Positions 60,301-63,165 of a stretch of 64,000 nucleotides of DNA are shown here, piece by piece. Within the stretch, counting starts at the first letter, position 1, and the number at the start of each line of letters is the position of its first letter. The notes under the pieces are model-generated. The model did not search any database. It saw only the letters and a program-made list of their open reading frames with translations, and was not told where the DNA came from. The stretch comes from Mytilus californianus (taxonomy: Eukaryota > Mollusca > Bivalvia > Mytilida > Mytilidae). Made by a program: the position numbers and the translations under genes. The stretch spans positions 57,310,318-57,374,317 of the forward strand of contig NW_026262593.1 in NCBI RefSeq assembly GCF_021869535.1, given 5' to 3'.

Positions 60301-63165
60301 CTTTTATTTGGAAGTGAGATAATTATGTATGTAAATATACCTATTTGACTTTAAATACCGACTTTAAATACCTCCTATGTTAAAAATGAAATCCAATGTA
60401 AGCTAAAATAACATAATTTTACATACAGCAGACACATATGGGAGTGGGAATAAGTGTAATTTCTTTGACTATGACCAGAGTGACACCATGTGCAAACAGA
60501 GTTGTACCTTCTATCATAATATTTCATCCCTGATTATCTGAATAAGGAAATGCCTGTACCAAGCCAGTAATATGACAGTTGTTTTCCATTCGTTTGACGT
60601 GTTCGAGCTTTTGACTTTGCCATTTGATAAGGGACTTTCCGTTTTGAATTTTCCTTGGAGTTCGGTATTTTTGTTATTTTATTTTCGGACTGTTGTTTGG
60701 TGGTCTTTTTTATCCCAGTTTTGTCTTTAAGGTGAACACCCATAAAAGTAAAATCGCATATCTCAGAAAGATTTATTTTGTTAATAATTTAGTTTGGGAA
60801 TTCAAAAACTGTCATAATAATATAAGCAGTCTTGTCTCGTGAATTGTATACAGATATTTATACATGCAAATTAATGTTAAACAGTGTCATAAACTTGCCA
60901 TGTTTAATTGTTTAAATTCTTGCTTCAGAGAGAACGAGATGACGAACGAAATTTAGAGGTATGTAAAAAAGTAAATTATTTTAGTACACTCTTGAATCCT
61001 TCTCCTTGTGGATAAATGTCATAAAACTATTATCTCAATAGAGTTAACATTTTGACACACTGTGAGAGACAAACAGTCGCTTGTTGAAAACAAGGATAGA
61101 AAATTAAACACTGCATTAAATACATTTTTTCTATTTTCTTAAGTTATAAGACCACAGAATCATTTTGTCGTATTATGTAAATACTTTATGTAAGATTTAC
61201 GATTCCCGCTGTAAAGAGGTCATAATACGTTATCCCCAGAGTTTTGAACTTTATCATTCGCAGTTTACTTTTATTGCGGAGAATTCCTCAAACTGTCCAA
61301 AGTGAATCCCGATCTACATATTCCATTCGGATTCAATATAATTCTTAAAAAGTGTTTGATTCATTTGAATAAGAATTATTTTCATTTAAGGTCCCAATTT
61401 CATGATGTTTCTATTTTTTTCTGCATTCCTTATTGAAATCTACGTTTGATTTATCAATATGATAAGTTGAAGCTCTTTTACTATCCTAGTTTAAAATGTA
61501 TCATAGAGTAAATATTTTTGATTAAAAGTAAAAAAAACAATAAAATTTGACGTTATTGACAACGCTATGGCAAAAAAGGAATGACAAACAAAAGACGAAA
61601 AACTAAAAACTAAAAACTGAGCAGCACAAATCCAACCAAAAACTGCGGATGATCTCTGGTGCTCCGAAAGAGTGAGTAGACCCTACTTCAATTAATAGAT
61701 GATACTTGAGAATTGTTTATAAAATATCTTAGGATTAACAAAAACACGAAATTGACCAATATCATAGCTCAAACTCAAATCCGCTATAAATAACGTGGTT
61801 TTTTTTTTGTAAGATTGTTTAGTTGGAGATATTTTGATTTTTTTTTTTAGAACGTTTTTTCTCTAAAAGAACAAGTGTCTTCTTCACAAAATGGATGAAG
61901 CGTATTTTAATTCTCGTATTTATTGTTTGAAATATATATTTCTATTACGACGTGTACCGTTTGCCTGAAAGTACGTTGAATGTTTTCAGAGCACTTTAAA
62001 ATATGACTCGTTAGTTTAGATGTTACGCATCAAGAAAATAACTTTGGTTGGGAAATCACAAGTTAGTTATGTTAAAACAACAGTTTACGTATTAATTGTG
62101 GCAGGTTTCGTTACTATGTATCATCACATGCACAATTGTTAAATAATAGATGAAGTTTCATCTTTGGATGTATAATTGTTTTGTAAATTGCTATGTGTTT
62201 GTTTCTCGTCTTCGTTTTATCTGTTTGTTTTCATCTTTTTCCAAGTTAGATATCTGTACTTTGTTTCTTGTTGGAACTGTTCTATTTATCCTCATTCTAT
62301 TATAAAGACCAATATTTCAAAAGTAACAAATTAAGCATGATTTCTTTTATTTGAATATGTGTCTCCATCGTACCATATGATCTTTGGCAAATGAGAACTT
62401 TAAAATGCAAACATTTTGTAGATTTTGCCAGGGTGGCGTTAAATGGGTATGCCAACACGATTACATTAAAGGCAACAGTAGTCTACCGATGTTCAAATAT
62501 ATCCACTACGAAAACACACATCAAGTAATGCATACTTATAGAGTGCATACTTAAGTTTACCGTAAAACTTGGCATCATTTTAAATGATTTCATATACAAA
62601 TGCACACGTATATCCAAAGCTTAATTTTCATTATATAAGTGTGGTGTCTTCAAACTGCTGTTTATTGGTCTTCTGTTGACCTCAGTCTGAAATTAAGGTG
62701 AACGCCCATAAAAGTAAAACACGCAAAGCTCAGATAGATTTATTTTGTTAATACATGGCAATGAATGTTAAACAGTGTCATACACTTAGCACGTTATAAT
62801 TGTTTAAATTCTTGCTTCAGAAAGAAAGAGATGACATGCATTATAAAGAGGTATGTAAACTAGTAAATTCTTTCAGATAAGTACACTCTTGTAATCCTTC
62901 TCATGGTGGAAAAAATTCCTTAAACTATAATCTCAATAAAGTAACGTTTGACACAATGTGAGAGACAGTCAGTCGCTTGTTGAAAACGAAGAATAGGAAA
63001 TGAAACACTTGAGATTTTTTTCTATTTTCTTTTATTATAAGACCACAAAATAATTTTGTCGTATTATTTTATATACATTAACCAGCTAGACATATATTTT
63101 TACCTTTTCAGTTGATCAACAGACATCGATATATTGAAGAAATGTTGCTAGAAATAACACAACAG
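1..63165 (+). CDS. TRPM-like cation channel, 18 coding segments, both ends outside window
   Basis: Spliced gene model: 1-9, 1615-1707, 5239-5296, 8739-8854, 17059-17162, 18509-18830, 19828-19913, 22678-22726, 23332-23463, 26116-26361, 36121-36295, 55025-55184, 57117-57322, 57825-57906, 59601-59634, 60929-60958, 62821-62850, 63112-63165. All junction phases agree and no stop occurs in about 662 codons, which is strong internal support. Family calls rest on TRPM hallmarks: the LGPKLVIIRKM end of S4, WNILD in S3, a pore helix with FGEL, a two-cysteine outer pore, LLLNLLIAMY in S6, and a W-rich TRP-helix region followed by a charged helix. TRPM proteins are tetrameric Ca2+-permeable or monovalent cation channels of plasma or organelle membranes. 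The protein is divergent and I cannot place it in a vertebrate subtype. The MHR1-3 domains and the stop codon lie outside the window, so a C-terminal enzyme domain (NUDT9-like or kinase) cannot be judged. Confidence 0.85.
10..1614. other. Intron 1, no recognised element
   Basis: AT-rich intron sequence. An open stretch at about 460-597 (+) reads QYLEYEAELSSYEAFLYYVQ and stops without a donor, so I do not annotate it as coding. A 49-codon ORF at 963-1112 (+) has paired cysteines (see findings). Nothing else was recognised. Confidence 0.4.
1615..1707 (+). CDS. TRPM exon: ankyrin-like (MHR) helices
   Basis: 31 codons, phase 0 to 0. The acceptor follows a T-rich stretch ending in ttgtag, and the donor is gtgaaa, which is weak. 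The peptide contains STYLYEKGDLTIYKERYLE, which resembles the LYLYEN...LF segment of TRPM2 just before the S1-proximal helices. An alternative acceptor lies at 1633 (tgcag) and would shorten the exon. Confidence 0.5.
1708..2872. other. Intron 2, left part, nothing recognised
   Basis: AT-rich, with short chance ORFs on both strands and no family resemblance or repeat that I can name. Confidence 0.4.
2873..3380 (+). repeat. Dispersed mussel-type repeat A, copy 1
   Basis: Starts agtctggagctggcatgtca and ends near gtctctttgccacatt...tccattctcaat. Its middle holds the phrase gcctgtcccaagtcaggagc. It is clearly related to 11876-12347, and its 3' end recurs at 17453-17545 and 20663-20720. I recognise this as an abundant non-coding repeat in mussel genomes; its class is unknown to me. 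Confidence 0.75.
3694..4261 (+). repeat. 31-bp direct repeat flanking a ~506-bp segment
   Basis: An identical 31-bp sequence occurs at 3694-3724 and 4231-4261 (tacaatttacctcaattta...). The segment between them has no long ORF. A dinucleotide run (ta)n follows the second copy. Confidence 0.7.
4600..4800 (+). repeat. Dispersed bivalve repeat (cgcgttttgtctac type)
   Basis: The text acgcgcgttttgtctacaaa, followed by gacttatcagtaactca and a gaccaat...ttccgaaa section, is a degraded form of a repeat common in bivalves. No coding capacity. Confidence 0.6.
5239..5296 (+). CDS. TRPM exon: linker helix (MHR region)
   Basis: 58 nt, phase 0 start and phase 1 end. The acceptor is tttttaaag and the donor gtatgt. 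It encodes a peptide with SVSEIGEKFAGHG, which sits where vertebrate TRPMs have a short helix before the segment leading to the ankyrin-like repeats. The one-base overhang joins the next exon to give an open frame. Supported by splice phase more than by sequence similarity. Confidence 0.5.
5297..5934. other. Intron 3, left part, nothing recognised
   Basis: AT-rich intron without a recognisable gene or repeat. Confidence 0.4.
5935..8060 (-). repeat. Tandem array of ~400-bp units, each with a tRNA-like module
   Basis: Five units plus a truncated one (6385-6520). Each holds a tRNA-like block read on the - strand at about 6100-6195, 6686-6777, 7079-7172, 7496-7589 and 7891-7985. Each block has an A-box-like ggccgagtggtc and a B-box-like gttcgaatcc, closest to tRNA-Ser/Leu type. 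The shared unit head is gtctaaacaagtgacaactc. The modules lack a clean acceptor stem and CCA context, so they are tRNA-derived repeats (SINE-like), not tRNA genes. The first unit is the most diverged. Confidence 0.85.
8511..8625 (+). repeat. Dispersed mussel-type repeat fragment
   Basis: Contains ccactgtcccacgttagg and gcctgtcccaagtcggga, phrases typical of a common bivalve dispersed repeat. It lies just before the TRPM exon at 8739. Confidence 0.55.
8739..8854 (+). CDS. TRPM exon: ankyrin-like repeat helix pair
   Basis: 116 nt with a clean acceptor (ttttttacag) and a strong donor (gtaagt). The peptide includes NGLLFVALLYNN and ALQLVKKRH and aligns with the TRPM segment (R)DLLIWAIVQNRRELA. 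Only one of three frames is open, and it is the one required by the flanking exons. Confidence 0.75.
9206..9985 (-). pseudogene. Penelope-like retroelement remnant, N-terminal part of RT protein
   Basis: On the - strand, 9640-9206 is open for 144 codons. It contains AGHVITGNLNIVN, INWKHNFKILM, EWVKAVISLIKIRIEK and KYVVPKEKAQNNIAFV. The same order of motifs occurs at 15017-15316 on the + strand. Further 5' material (a CTCASSPF-like cysteine stretch) is visible up to about 9960 in a shifted frame. The PADKA/NNIVF block resembles the N-terminal DK motif of Penelope-like reverse transcriptases. The family call is by memory and uncertain; the two fragments being relatives is visible directly. Confidence 0.6.
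9989..10915. other. Intron 4 interval, nothing recognised
   Basis: AT-rich. Short ORFs only. Confidence 0.35.
10916..11095 (-). CDS. Candidate last exon of a nested antisense gene
   Basis: On the - strand a good acceptor (pyrimidine tract then ttgcttaag) is followed in phase 0 by 59 codons and TAA. The peptide starts GNYQVMKTARKKDTD and is basic and polar. It fits phase 0 with the exon candidate at 12498-12645, which would put it directly behind a transmembrane helix. I do not recognise the product. It could equally be a chance ORF. Confidence 0.28.
   Translation of the reverse strand, partial: GNYQVMKTARKKDTDAMKITKHRCDVLHHDTPDQTECKQKVLEAKDNISFQNQRQSSIS
11876..12347 (+). repeat. Dispersed mussel-type repeat A, copy 2
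   Basis: Closely related to 2873-3380 over its full length, with the same start (agtctggagctagcatgtca), the same gcctgtcccaagtcaggag block and the same ending (gtctctttgacacattcc). Confidence 0.8.
12498..12645 (-). CDS. Candidate transmembrane exon of a nested antisense gene
   Basis: 148 nt on the - strand, acceptor tgtcttaaaaag and donor gtaaat. It encodes NVWTCIQAAILNTWFDTC and then a strong membrane helix (LYLVYCIFFLGCYLICILTL). It ends in phase 0, which matches the acceptor at 11095. I do not recognise the protein; single-pass small membrane protein is the most that can be said. Confidence 0.28.
12721..14110. other. Intron 4 interval, nothing firm
   Basis: AT-rich, no recognised element. 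If the nested antisense gene is real, at least one linking exon should lie here, and I did not find it. Confidence 0.35.
14111..14161 (-). CDS. Candidate first exon of a nested antisense gene
   Basis: On the - strand ATG (14161-14159) in context acaaATGG opens 17 codons, MDAIGTGGDEDVDKVQK, ending in a good donor (gtacgt). The upstream region is less AT-rich than its surroundings. No family match. The link to the exons at 12645 and 11095 is not proven. Confidence 0.2.
14450..15935 (+). pseudogene. Penelope-like retroelement remnant with partial RT
   Basis: Broken frames in order: 14519-14896 (LDKGCINTFSPIY, PVPIKELMQSSL), a cysteine stretch near 14925, then 15017-15316 (SHDPKFREPQHINWN, TYVVVPADKA then stop), PCLYLIPKLHK near 15461, SAVKEGLQKCCETVYSR near 15577 and an RT motif-A-like FDP.YHH stretch near 15730. 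It has many stops and frameshifts and no intact catalytic YxDD box in view. Penelope-like assignment is probable, not proven. Confidence 0.6.
16270..16362 (+). repeat. Two tandem copies of a ~45-bp unit
   Basis: tactatttgatttacataaa and its near copy tactatttgatctacctaaa are each followed by agctactatta.cataaaaa. Confidence 0.7.
16394..16985 (-). pseudogene. hAT transposase, C-terminal dimerisation domain fragment
   Basis: The - strand frame 16864-16394 is open for 156 codons. It contains YPNVANFLSIRLVSALSS, then VDCERGFSRYNLIKT and LRKRLKFSSVNTLLKI, the classic hATC pattern (W/F-P.L...A...L.I..SSA..ERxFS...i....R..L......LL.i). Upstream frame pieces (FIDQLVL, ESLESFFSQQIF) extend it to about 16985. 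The N-terminal catalytic and zinc-finger parts are absent, so it cannot be active. Confidence 0.85.
17059..17162 (+). CDS. TRPM exon: MHR4 helix
   Basis: 104 nt, phase 0 to 2, acceptor taattcag and donor gtaatt. The peptide VGIHYILVGCVLLDDEV follows directly from the previous exon. It matches the TRPM helix that in TRPM2 reads DCIAAALACSKILKE. No exon is missing in the 8.2-kb intron before it. Confidence 0.7.
17453..17545 (+). repeat. 3' fragment of repeat A
   Basis: aagacccattggtggccttc ... ttggtcgggttgttgtctct, matching the last ~90 bp of 2873-3380 and 11876-12347. Confidence 0.75.
17765..18228 (+). repeat. Dispersed mussel-type repeat
   Basis: Contains ttcttatgtcgtactgttac, then ggatagttgtctcattggct and atcacaccacttctccttat, phrases I recognise from an abundant mussel repeat. 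The reverse complement of its end recurs near 51605. Confidence 0.65.
18509..18830 (+). CDS. TRPM exon: end of MHR4, pre-S1
   Basis: 322 nt, the largest exon seen. The acceptor (ttcaaag) has a weak pyrimidine tract but is the only one that fits phase and frame; the donor gtaagt is strong. Residues AFTERAIGIVNYIYEAD match the FEQLA..LL..CY segment of TRPMs, and the last third (LLNHGYLRVAIYSEN...KKWYGTERI) matches the T-C-L-x-L-A ... WWGxL pre-S1 segment. A charged insertion with several D/E/Q residues lies in between and is unusual for the family. Confidence 0.8.
18831..19827. other. Intron 6, mostly unassigned
   Basis: AT-rich. The part at 19540-19710, with tgtcaaacggtctctaagta and gacagacaaacggacagact, looks like a common molluscan dispersed repeat. 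Nothing coding. Confidence 0.4.
19828..19913 (+). CDS. TRPM exon: pre-S1 hydrophobic helix
   Basis: 86 nt, phase 0 to 2. The acceptor is acttttcag, and the donor lies inside ttg|gtaagg. The peptide MFNLIVLAAVHLFVLPVLMI has the hydrophobic, proline-containing character of the TRPM helix ahead of S1 (ILLPPLILMLEF in relatives). Confidence 0.8.
20440..21390 (+). repeat. Degenerate ~115-bp tandem-type repeat
   Basis: Recurring block: tatagaa ... tttttggaatcagtgtaa, then agctatcat, a gccggaagtgac element and caaattatctccttatttca. Clear copies lie near 20455, 20570, 21060, 21170 and 21290. A 3' fragment of repeat A sits inside at 20663-20720. Confidence 0.65.
21391..22677. other. Intron 7, right part, nothing recognised
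   Basis: AT-rich with an (att)n run near 21435. No gene or element recognised. Confidence 0.4.
22678..22726 (+). CDS. TRPM exon: start of S1
   Basis: 49 nt, acceptor tattcag, donor gtagga, phase 2 to 0. It encodes LYKKYQLPFLKVLIHM, matching the FY.APFVKFW start of S1 in TRPM channels. Confidence 0.8.
22727..23331. other. Intron 8, nothing recognised
   Basis: Short AT-rich intron between two S1 exons. Confidence 0.45.
23332..23463 (+). CDS. TRPM exon: S1 and S2
   Basis: 132 nt, phase 0/0. Two hydrophobic segments are visible: LGFLVLLVAYAYMLLF (S1) and DIFIIVWITSFLVDEIKQ (S2). S2 ends in E-I-K-Q, with Glu at 23452-23454 and Gln at 23461-23463. In Ca2+-dependent TRPMs this E-x-x-Q pair contributes to the cytosolic Ca2+ site (E843/Q846 in TRPM2). 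Confidence 0.9.
23464..24984. other. Intron 9, left part, little recognised
   Basis: AT-rich. The part at about 24515-24670 resembles a dispersed mussel repeat seen also near 17790 (gcgagtactct). No coding signal. Confidence 0.35.
24985..25625 (-). pseudogene. BEL/Pao retrotransposon remnant: integrase core fragment and C-terminus
   Basis: Read on -: HKCITRRKLRRPTEQQ (zinc-finger end of integrase), MADLAKDRVILEPPFTSIGF.TFGPR (integrase core start), then abruptly ISRCTNLIITQKPSVLIP... DLYYAQWKRLQYLSDVFWKR (integrase C-terminus), GDVVLLMENQ....GWPMGTVT and NLVRKIKIRIARTT. The central catalytic part is deleted between FGPR and the C-terminal block, and at least two frames are used. No LTR was seen. 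Inactive. Confidence 0.8.
26116..26361 (+). CDS. TRPM exon: S3, S4 and S4-S5 linker
   Basis: 246 nt, phase 0/0, acceptor atattttag, donor gtatgt. It carries NWWNILDWLF (S3) with Asn at 26170-26172 and Asp at 26179-26181, the N-x-x-D half of the TRPM Ca2+ site. It then carries S4 with a single arginine (FVCMRILNL) and the family signature LGPKLVIIRKM. This is the most diagnostic exon for TRPM. Confidence 0.95.
26362..26949. other. Intron 10, left part, nothing recognised
   Basis: AT-rich intron sequence next to the S4 exon. Confidence 0.4.
26950..29430 (+). mobile_element. Heavily decayed non-LTR retrotransposon (LINE) on +
   Basis: Pieces in order, full of stops: a gag-like ORF1 with MHDDEIIKKLTEFGVEL near 27410 and a zinc knuckle C-x2-C-x4-H-x4-C at about 27637-27681; an endonuclease-type KVIFLGDMNTF near 27850; RT-region text (FGRVIADTI near 28810, LNIDQEKQFGVVDHNYIF near 28880, GFGPKL near 28950). 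The order ORF1, endonuclease, RT fits a LINE. Clade not determined; old and inactive. Confidence 0.7.
29690..30115 (+). repeat. Dispersed repeat B, copy 1
   Basis: Starts near aattcgtcattttgatctga and contains several tcagtactgaattgactgc-like phrases. It is related to 51535-51600 plus 51885-52170. Confidence 0.55.
30116..32360. other. Intron 10, middle, nothing recognised
   Basis: AT-rich with poly-T runs (about 31416-31431). No gene or element recognised. Confidence 0.4.
32368..32397 (-). repeat. Pentanucleotide tail of the LINE
   Basis: Five or so repeats of aatac on the + strand (gtatt on -), at the 3' end of the - strand LINE. A short tandem tail in place of poly(A) occurs in several LINE clades. 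Confidence 0.8.
32368..36050 (-). mobile_element. Non-LTR retrotransposon (LINE) on -, ORF2 broken in several frames
   Basis: Reading on - from ~36040: endonuclease text (HLNICGWTQNNKDLR, DAIFLCSDLNSRIG near 35580, SVVDYIYVPQDG near 35350), then 34650-34138 (SCGIDNIQYVVLK, WHQAIICPILKD), RT motif A FIDLKKAFDFVDRD (34137-33793 frame), catalytic YVDDIVLM (33746-33522 frame) and a C-terminal zinc-binding tail RICRMCD...HFLVECQFY (32878-32597). The 3' end is a pentamer tail (aatac)n on + at 32368-32397. Frameshifts separate the blocks, so it is inactive, yet the protein text is well preserved. Clade unassigned (CR1/Jockey-like order). The 5' edge is approximate. Confidence 0.85.
36121..36295 (+). 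CDS. TRPM exon: S5, pore helix and selectivity filter
   Basis: 175 nt, phase 0 to 1, acceptor atttatttcag, donor gtaagc. It encodes S5 (TVAFMIIMTVIMVWYSVSF), the pore helix (IEKIISNGYWM) and the filter LFGELNLDGE. The Phe resembles TRPM2/4/5/8 (FGQ), while the Glu resembles TRPM1/3/6/7 (YGE). The exon lies just right of a LINE on the opposite strand and just left of the 18.7-kb intron with the Academ-like element. Confidence 0.95.
36385..36785 (+). repeat. Dispersed mussel-type repeat C, copy 1
   Basis: Includes aaaatgcctgtactaagtca and ttatccattcgtttgatgtg, found again at 60536-60715. It lies between the pore exon and the Academ-like element and yields chance ORFs. Confidence 0.7.
36791..42941 (+). 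mobile_element. Academ-like DNA transposon, copy 1
   Basis: Bounded by terminal inverted repeats. The 5' end has tggtcgtcaaaa (36791-36802), a 5-nt spacer and tatggtgca (36808-36816). The 3' end has the exact reverse complement of both with the same spacer length (tgcaccata 42916-42924, ttttgacgacca 42930-42941). About 6.15 kb long. It encodes one protein region in broken frames (37503-42220) with XPG/FEN1-type nuclease motifs and a C-terminal Cys8 finger, the combination I know from the Academ superfamily. No convincing target-site duplication is visible. It sits in a TRPM intron. Confidence 0.75.
37503..42220 (+). pseudogene. Academ-like transposase with XPG/FEN1-like nuclease, frameshifted
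   Basis: Frames in order: 37503-38240 (two C-x2-C ... YH-x2-C fingers: CVIC/YHKSC and CIFC/YHNQC); 38255-38443; 38473-39420; 39421-39925; about 39928-40170 (EREGNWSAHLMSSSKMLPYF across frames); 40171-40887; 40913-42220. The last frame holds VFDRYDEKHSIK...ERERR (Asp 41078-41080), EEADTR (from 41396), SSDTDV (Asp 41492 and 41498), SGCDTTS (Asp 41684-41686), FGIGKKSVYK just after it, and a Cys8 cluster (42124-42208). These match the order of acidic motifs and helix-hairpin-helix of FEN1/XPG nucleases. At least five frame breaks make it non-functional. Alternative: an unrelated PIN-like nuclease. Confidence 0.75.
42942..43023. other. 82-bp flank of copy 1, repeated after copy 2
   Basis: Lies outside the terminal inverted repeat yet is repeated at 45880-45963. 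It contains its own short inverted repeat (atagtacac ... gtgtactat) and a second cgtcaaaaa-like motif on the - strand near 43007. Confidence 0.7.
43024..45963 (+). mobile_element. Academ-like element, internally deleted tandem copy 2
   Basis: 43024-43095 repeats 37001-37072. After about 11 bp of junction sequence, 43107-45963 repeats 40170-43025 with only about five differences seen by eye. So 37073-40169 is missing, and the 5' terminal inverted repeat is absent. The 3' TIR (45854-45879) and the 82-bp flank are present. Confidence 0.9.
43107..45157 (+). pseudogene. Academ-like transposase, 5'-deleted copy
   Basis: Two open frames, to 43824 and 43850-45157, are identical in layout to copy 1. 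They include the same frame break after MRRSSKTV (TGA), and the nuclease frame encodes the same 435 residues as copy 1. The first frame differs by two residues (A/T and K/R). It lacks the N-terminal fingers and about 3.1 kb of the coding region. Confidence 0.85.
45964..49640. other. Intron 11, middle, little recognised
   Basis: AT-rich. A CpG-richer patch lies at 48440-48545, within a 74-codon - strand ORF (48548-48324). Two imperfect copies of a ccttttatgt...acacaggcaccc unit lie at 48716-48790. No supported gene. Confidence 0.4.
49646..49738. repeat. Inverted repeat of caat/ccaa-rich arms
   Basis: The left arm atcaaccgatcaaccaacca (49646-) and the right arm ggttggttgattggtt (-49738) can pair across a ~45-bp spacer. 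Confidence 0.65.
49828..49975 (-). repeat. Dispersed mussel-type repeat fragment
   Basis: gatatatgtcaatgagacag and aaactggcatctgtcagtac are typical of a frequent mussel repeat read on -. Confidence 0.5.
50075..50295 (-). repeat. tRNA-derived SINE, degraded
   Basis: On the - strand the 5' part has an A-box-like ggtggccgagtggtct, the B box is degraded (gtaaattcaaaccc), and the 3' part ends in gtggcgttaaaa, the tail I associate with bivalve SINEs. Confidence 0.65.
51075..51190 (+). repeat. Dispersed mussel-type repeat fragment
   Basis: ggccatggcgttgtcagttt ... gactgtccctctggtatctt, a very common mussel repeat ending. Confidence 0.6.
51535..52170 (+). repeat. Repeat B, copy 2, interrupted by another repeat
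   Basis: 51535-51600 and 51885-52170 correspond to the copy at 29690-30115. Between them, 51601-51865 is a different common mussel repeat (gccaatgagacaactctcca ... caaacgacaactactgaaca). This indicates nested insertion. Confidence 0.55.
52171..55024. other. Intron 11, right part, nothing recognised
   Basis: AT-rich up to the S6 exon. ORFs of 70-87 codons on both strands look like chance. Confidence 0.4.
55025..55184 (+). CDS. TRPM exon: outer pore loop and S6
   Basis: 160 nt, phase 1 to 2, acceptor tttattctag, donor gtaaaa. The outer pore loop has two cysteines (APYCTFN and QRCPTQF), as in other TRPMs, where they form a disulfide. S6 reads FYGLIAVILLLNLLIAMY, nearly the family consensus. 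Confidence 0.95.
55185..57116. other. Intron 12, nothing recognised
   Basis: AT-rich. No element recognised. Confidence 0.4.
57117..57322 (+). CDS. TRPM exon: post-S6, TRP helix region
   Basis: 206 nt, phase 2 to 1, acceptor atttttcag, donor gtatga. It begins SDTFNAVQLKSETYWRKVQ, matching the NNTF.EV......WKFQRY TRP-helix block. It then has a hydrophobic stretch (LQLLVLPGTILAIIWF) where relatives have a PPP-rich membrane-side helix, and a basic tail. Confidence 0.9.
57323..57824. other. Intron 13, nothing recognised
   Basis: Short AT-rich intron. Confidence 0.45.
57825..57906 (+). CDS. TRPM exon: C-terminal linker
   Basis: 82 nt, phase 1 to 2, acceptor actttcag, donor gtaaat. The peptide VFLCDVNYDNKPKSTYEAEQ resembles the KLFITDDE...FEEQC linker after the TRP region in TRPMs. 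Confidence 0.8.
58269..58757. mobile_element. MITE-like element with ~70-bp terminal inverted repeats
   Basis: The left arm 58269-58340 (…tgtgtacaag…tttgtacaaattataattt…tttgtacaagttata) is the near reverse complement of the right arm 58693-58757. About 350 bp of non-coding sequence lies between. The arms abut tata-rich sequence on both sides, consistent with a TA-type target. No ORF, so non-autonomous. Confidence 0.75.
58975..59160 (+). repeat. Repeat D, copy 1
   Basis: Contains atgaccagagtgagaccatg and tgcaaacagagtt. It is related to 60345-60535 over ~190 bp. Confidence 0.6.
59182..59214. repeat. 33-bp near-perfect palindrome
   Basis: Outer arms ctgctcatga / tcatgagcag are exact, and the centre ttgtacaa is itself palindromic. 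Confidence 0.8.
59601..59634 (+). CDS. TRPM micro-exon: acidic/serine linker
   Basis: 34 nt, acceptor tcaatttcag, donor gtaata, phase 2 to 0. It encodes EIDYSDSSSIT. It is accepted because both neighbours demand exactly this phase. Confidence 0.65.
60345..60535 (+). repeat. Repeat D, copy 2
   Basis: Contains atgaccagagtgacaccatg and tgcaaacagagtt, a diverged direct copy of 58975-59160. Confidence 0.6.
60536..60715 (+). repeat. Dispersed mussel-type repeat C, copy 2
   Basis: aaatgcctgtaccaagccag, ccattcgtttgacgtgttcg and gggactttccgttttgaatt match a common mussel repeat and the copy at 36385-36785. Confidence 0.7.
60729..61180 (+). repeat. Tandem segmental duplication, unit A (with 30-nt exon)
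   Basis: From aaggtgaacacccataaaag to tttgtcgtattat. It matches 62695-63070, including the intron before and after the 30-nt exon, with several small indels. Confidence 0.85.
60929..60958 (+). CDS. TRPM 30-nt exon, copy A (RERDDERNLE)
   Basis: 30 nt, phase 0/0, acceptor ttgcttcag, donor gtatgt. It encodes ten mostly charged residues in the run-up to the coiled coil. The exon and its flanking intron are duplicated at 62695-63070. Confidence 0.7.
61181..62694. other. Intron 16, between the duplicated units, nothing recognised
   Basis: AT-rich. A short gccagggtggcgttaaa phrase near 62430 may be a SINE tail remnant. Confidence 0.35.
62695..63070 (+). repeat. Tandem segmental duplication, unit B (with 30-nt exon)
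   Basis: From aaggtgaacgcccataaaag to tttgtcgtattat, the counterpart of 60729-61180. It lacks about 75 bp of the pre-exon intron present in unit A. Confidence 0.85.
62821..62850 (+). CDS. TRPM 30-nt exon, copy B (KERDDMHYKE)
   Basis: 30 nt, phase 0/0, with acceptor and donor contexts the same as copy A (ttgcttcag ... gtatgt). The shared core is ERDD. Being symmetric and a multiple of three, both copies can be included or skipped without breaking the frame. Confidence 0.7.
63112..63165 (+). CDS. TRPM exon: start of coiled coil
   Basis: 54 nt, phase 0/0, acceptor accttttcag, donor gtttgt. It encodes LINRHRYIEEMLLEITQQ, an amphipathic helix with hydrophobic residues at heptad-like spacing, in the position of the TRPM C-terminal coiled coil that assembles the tetramer. 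The coding sequence continues beyond the window. Confidence 0.7.
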
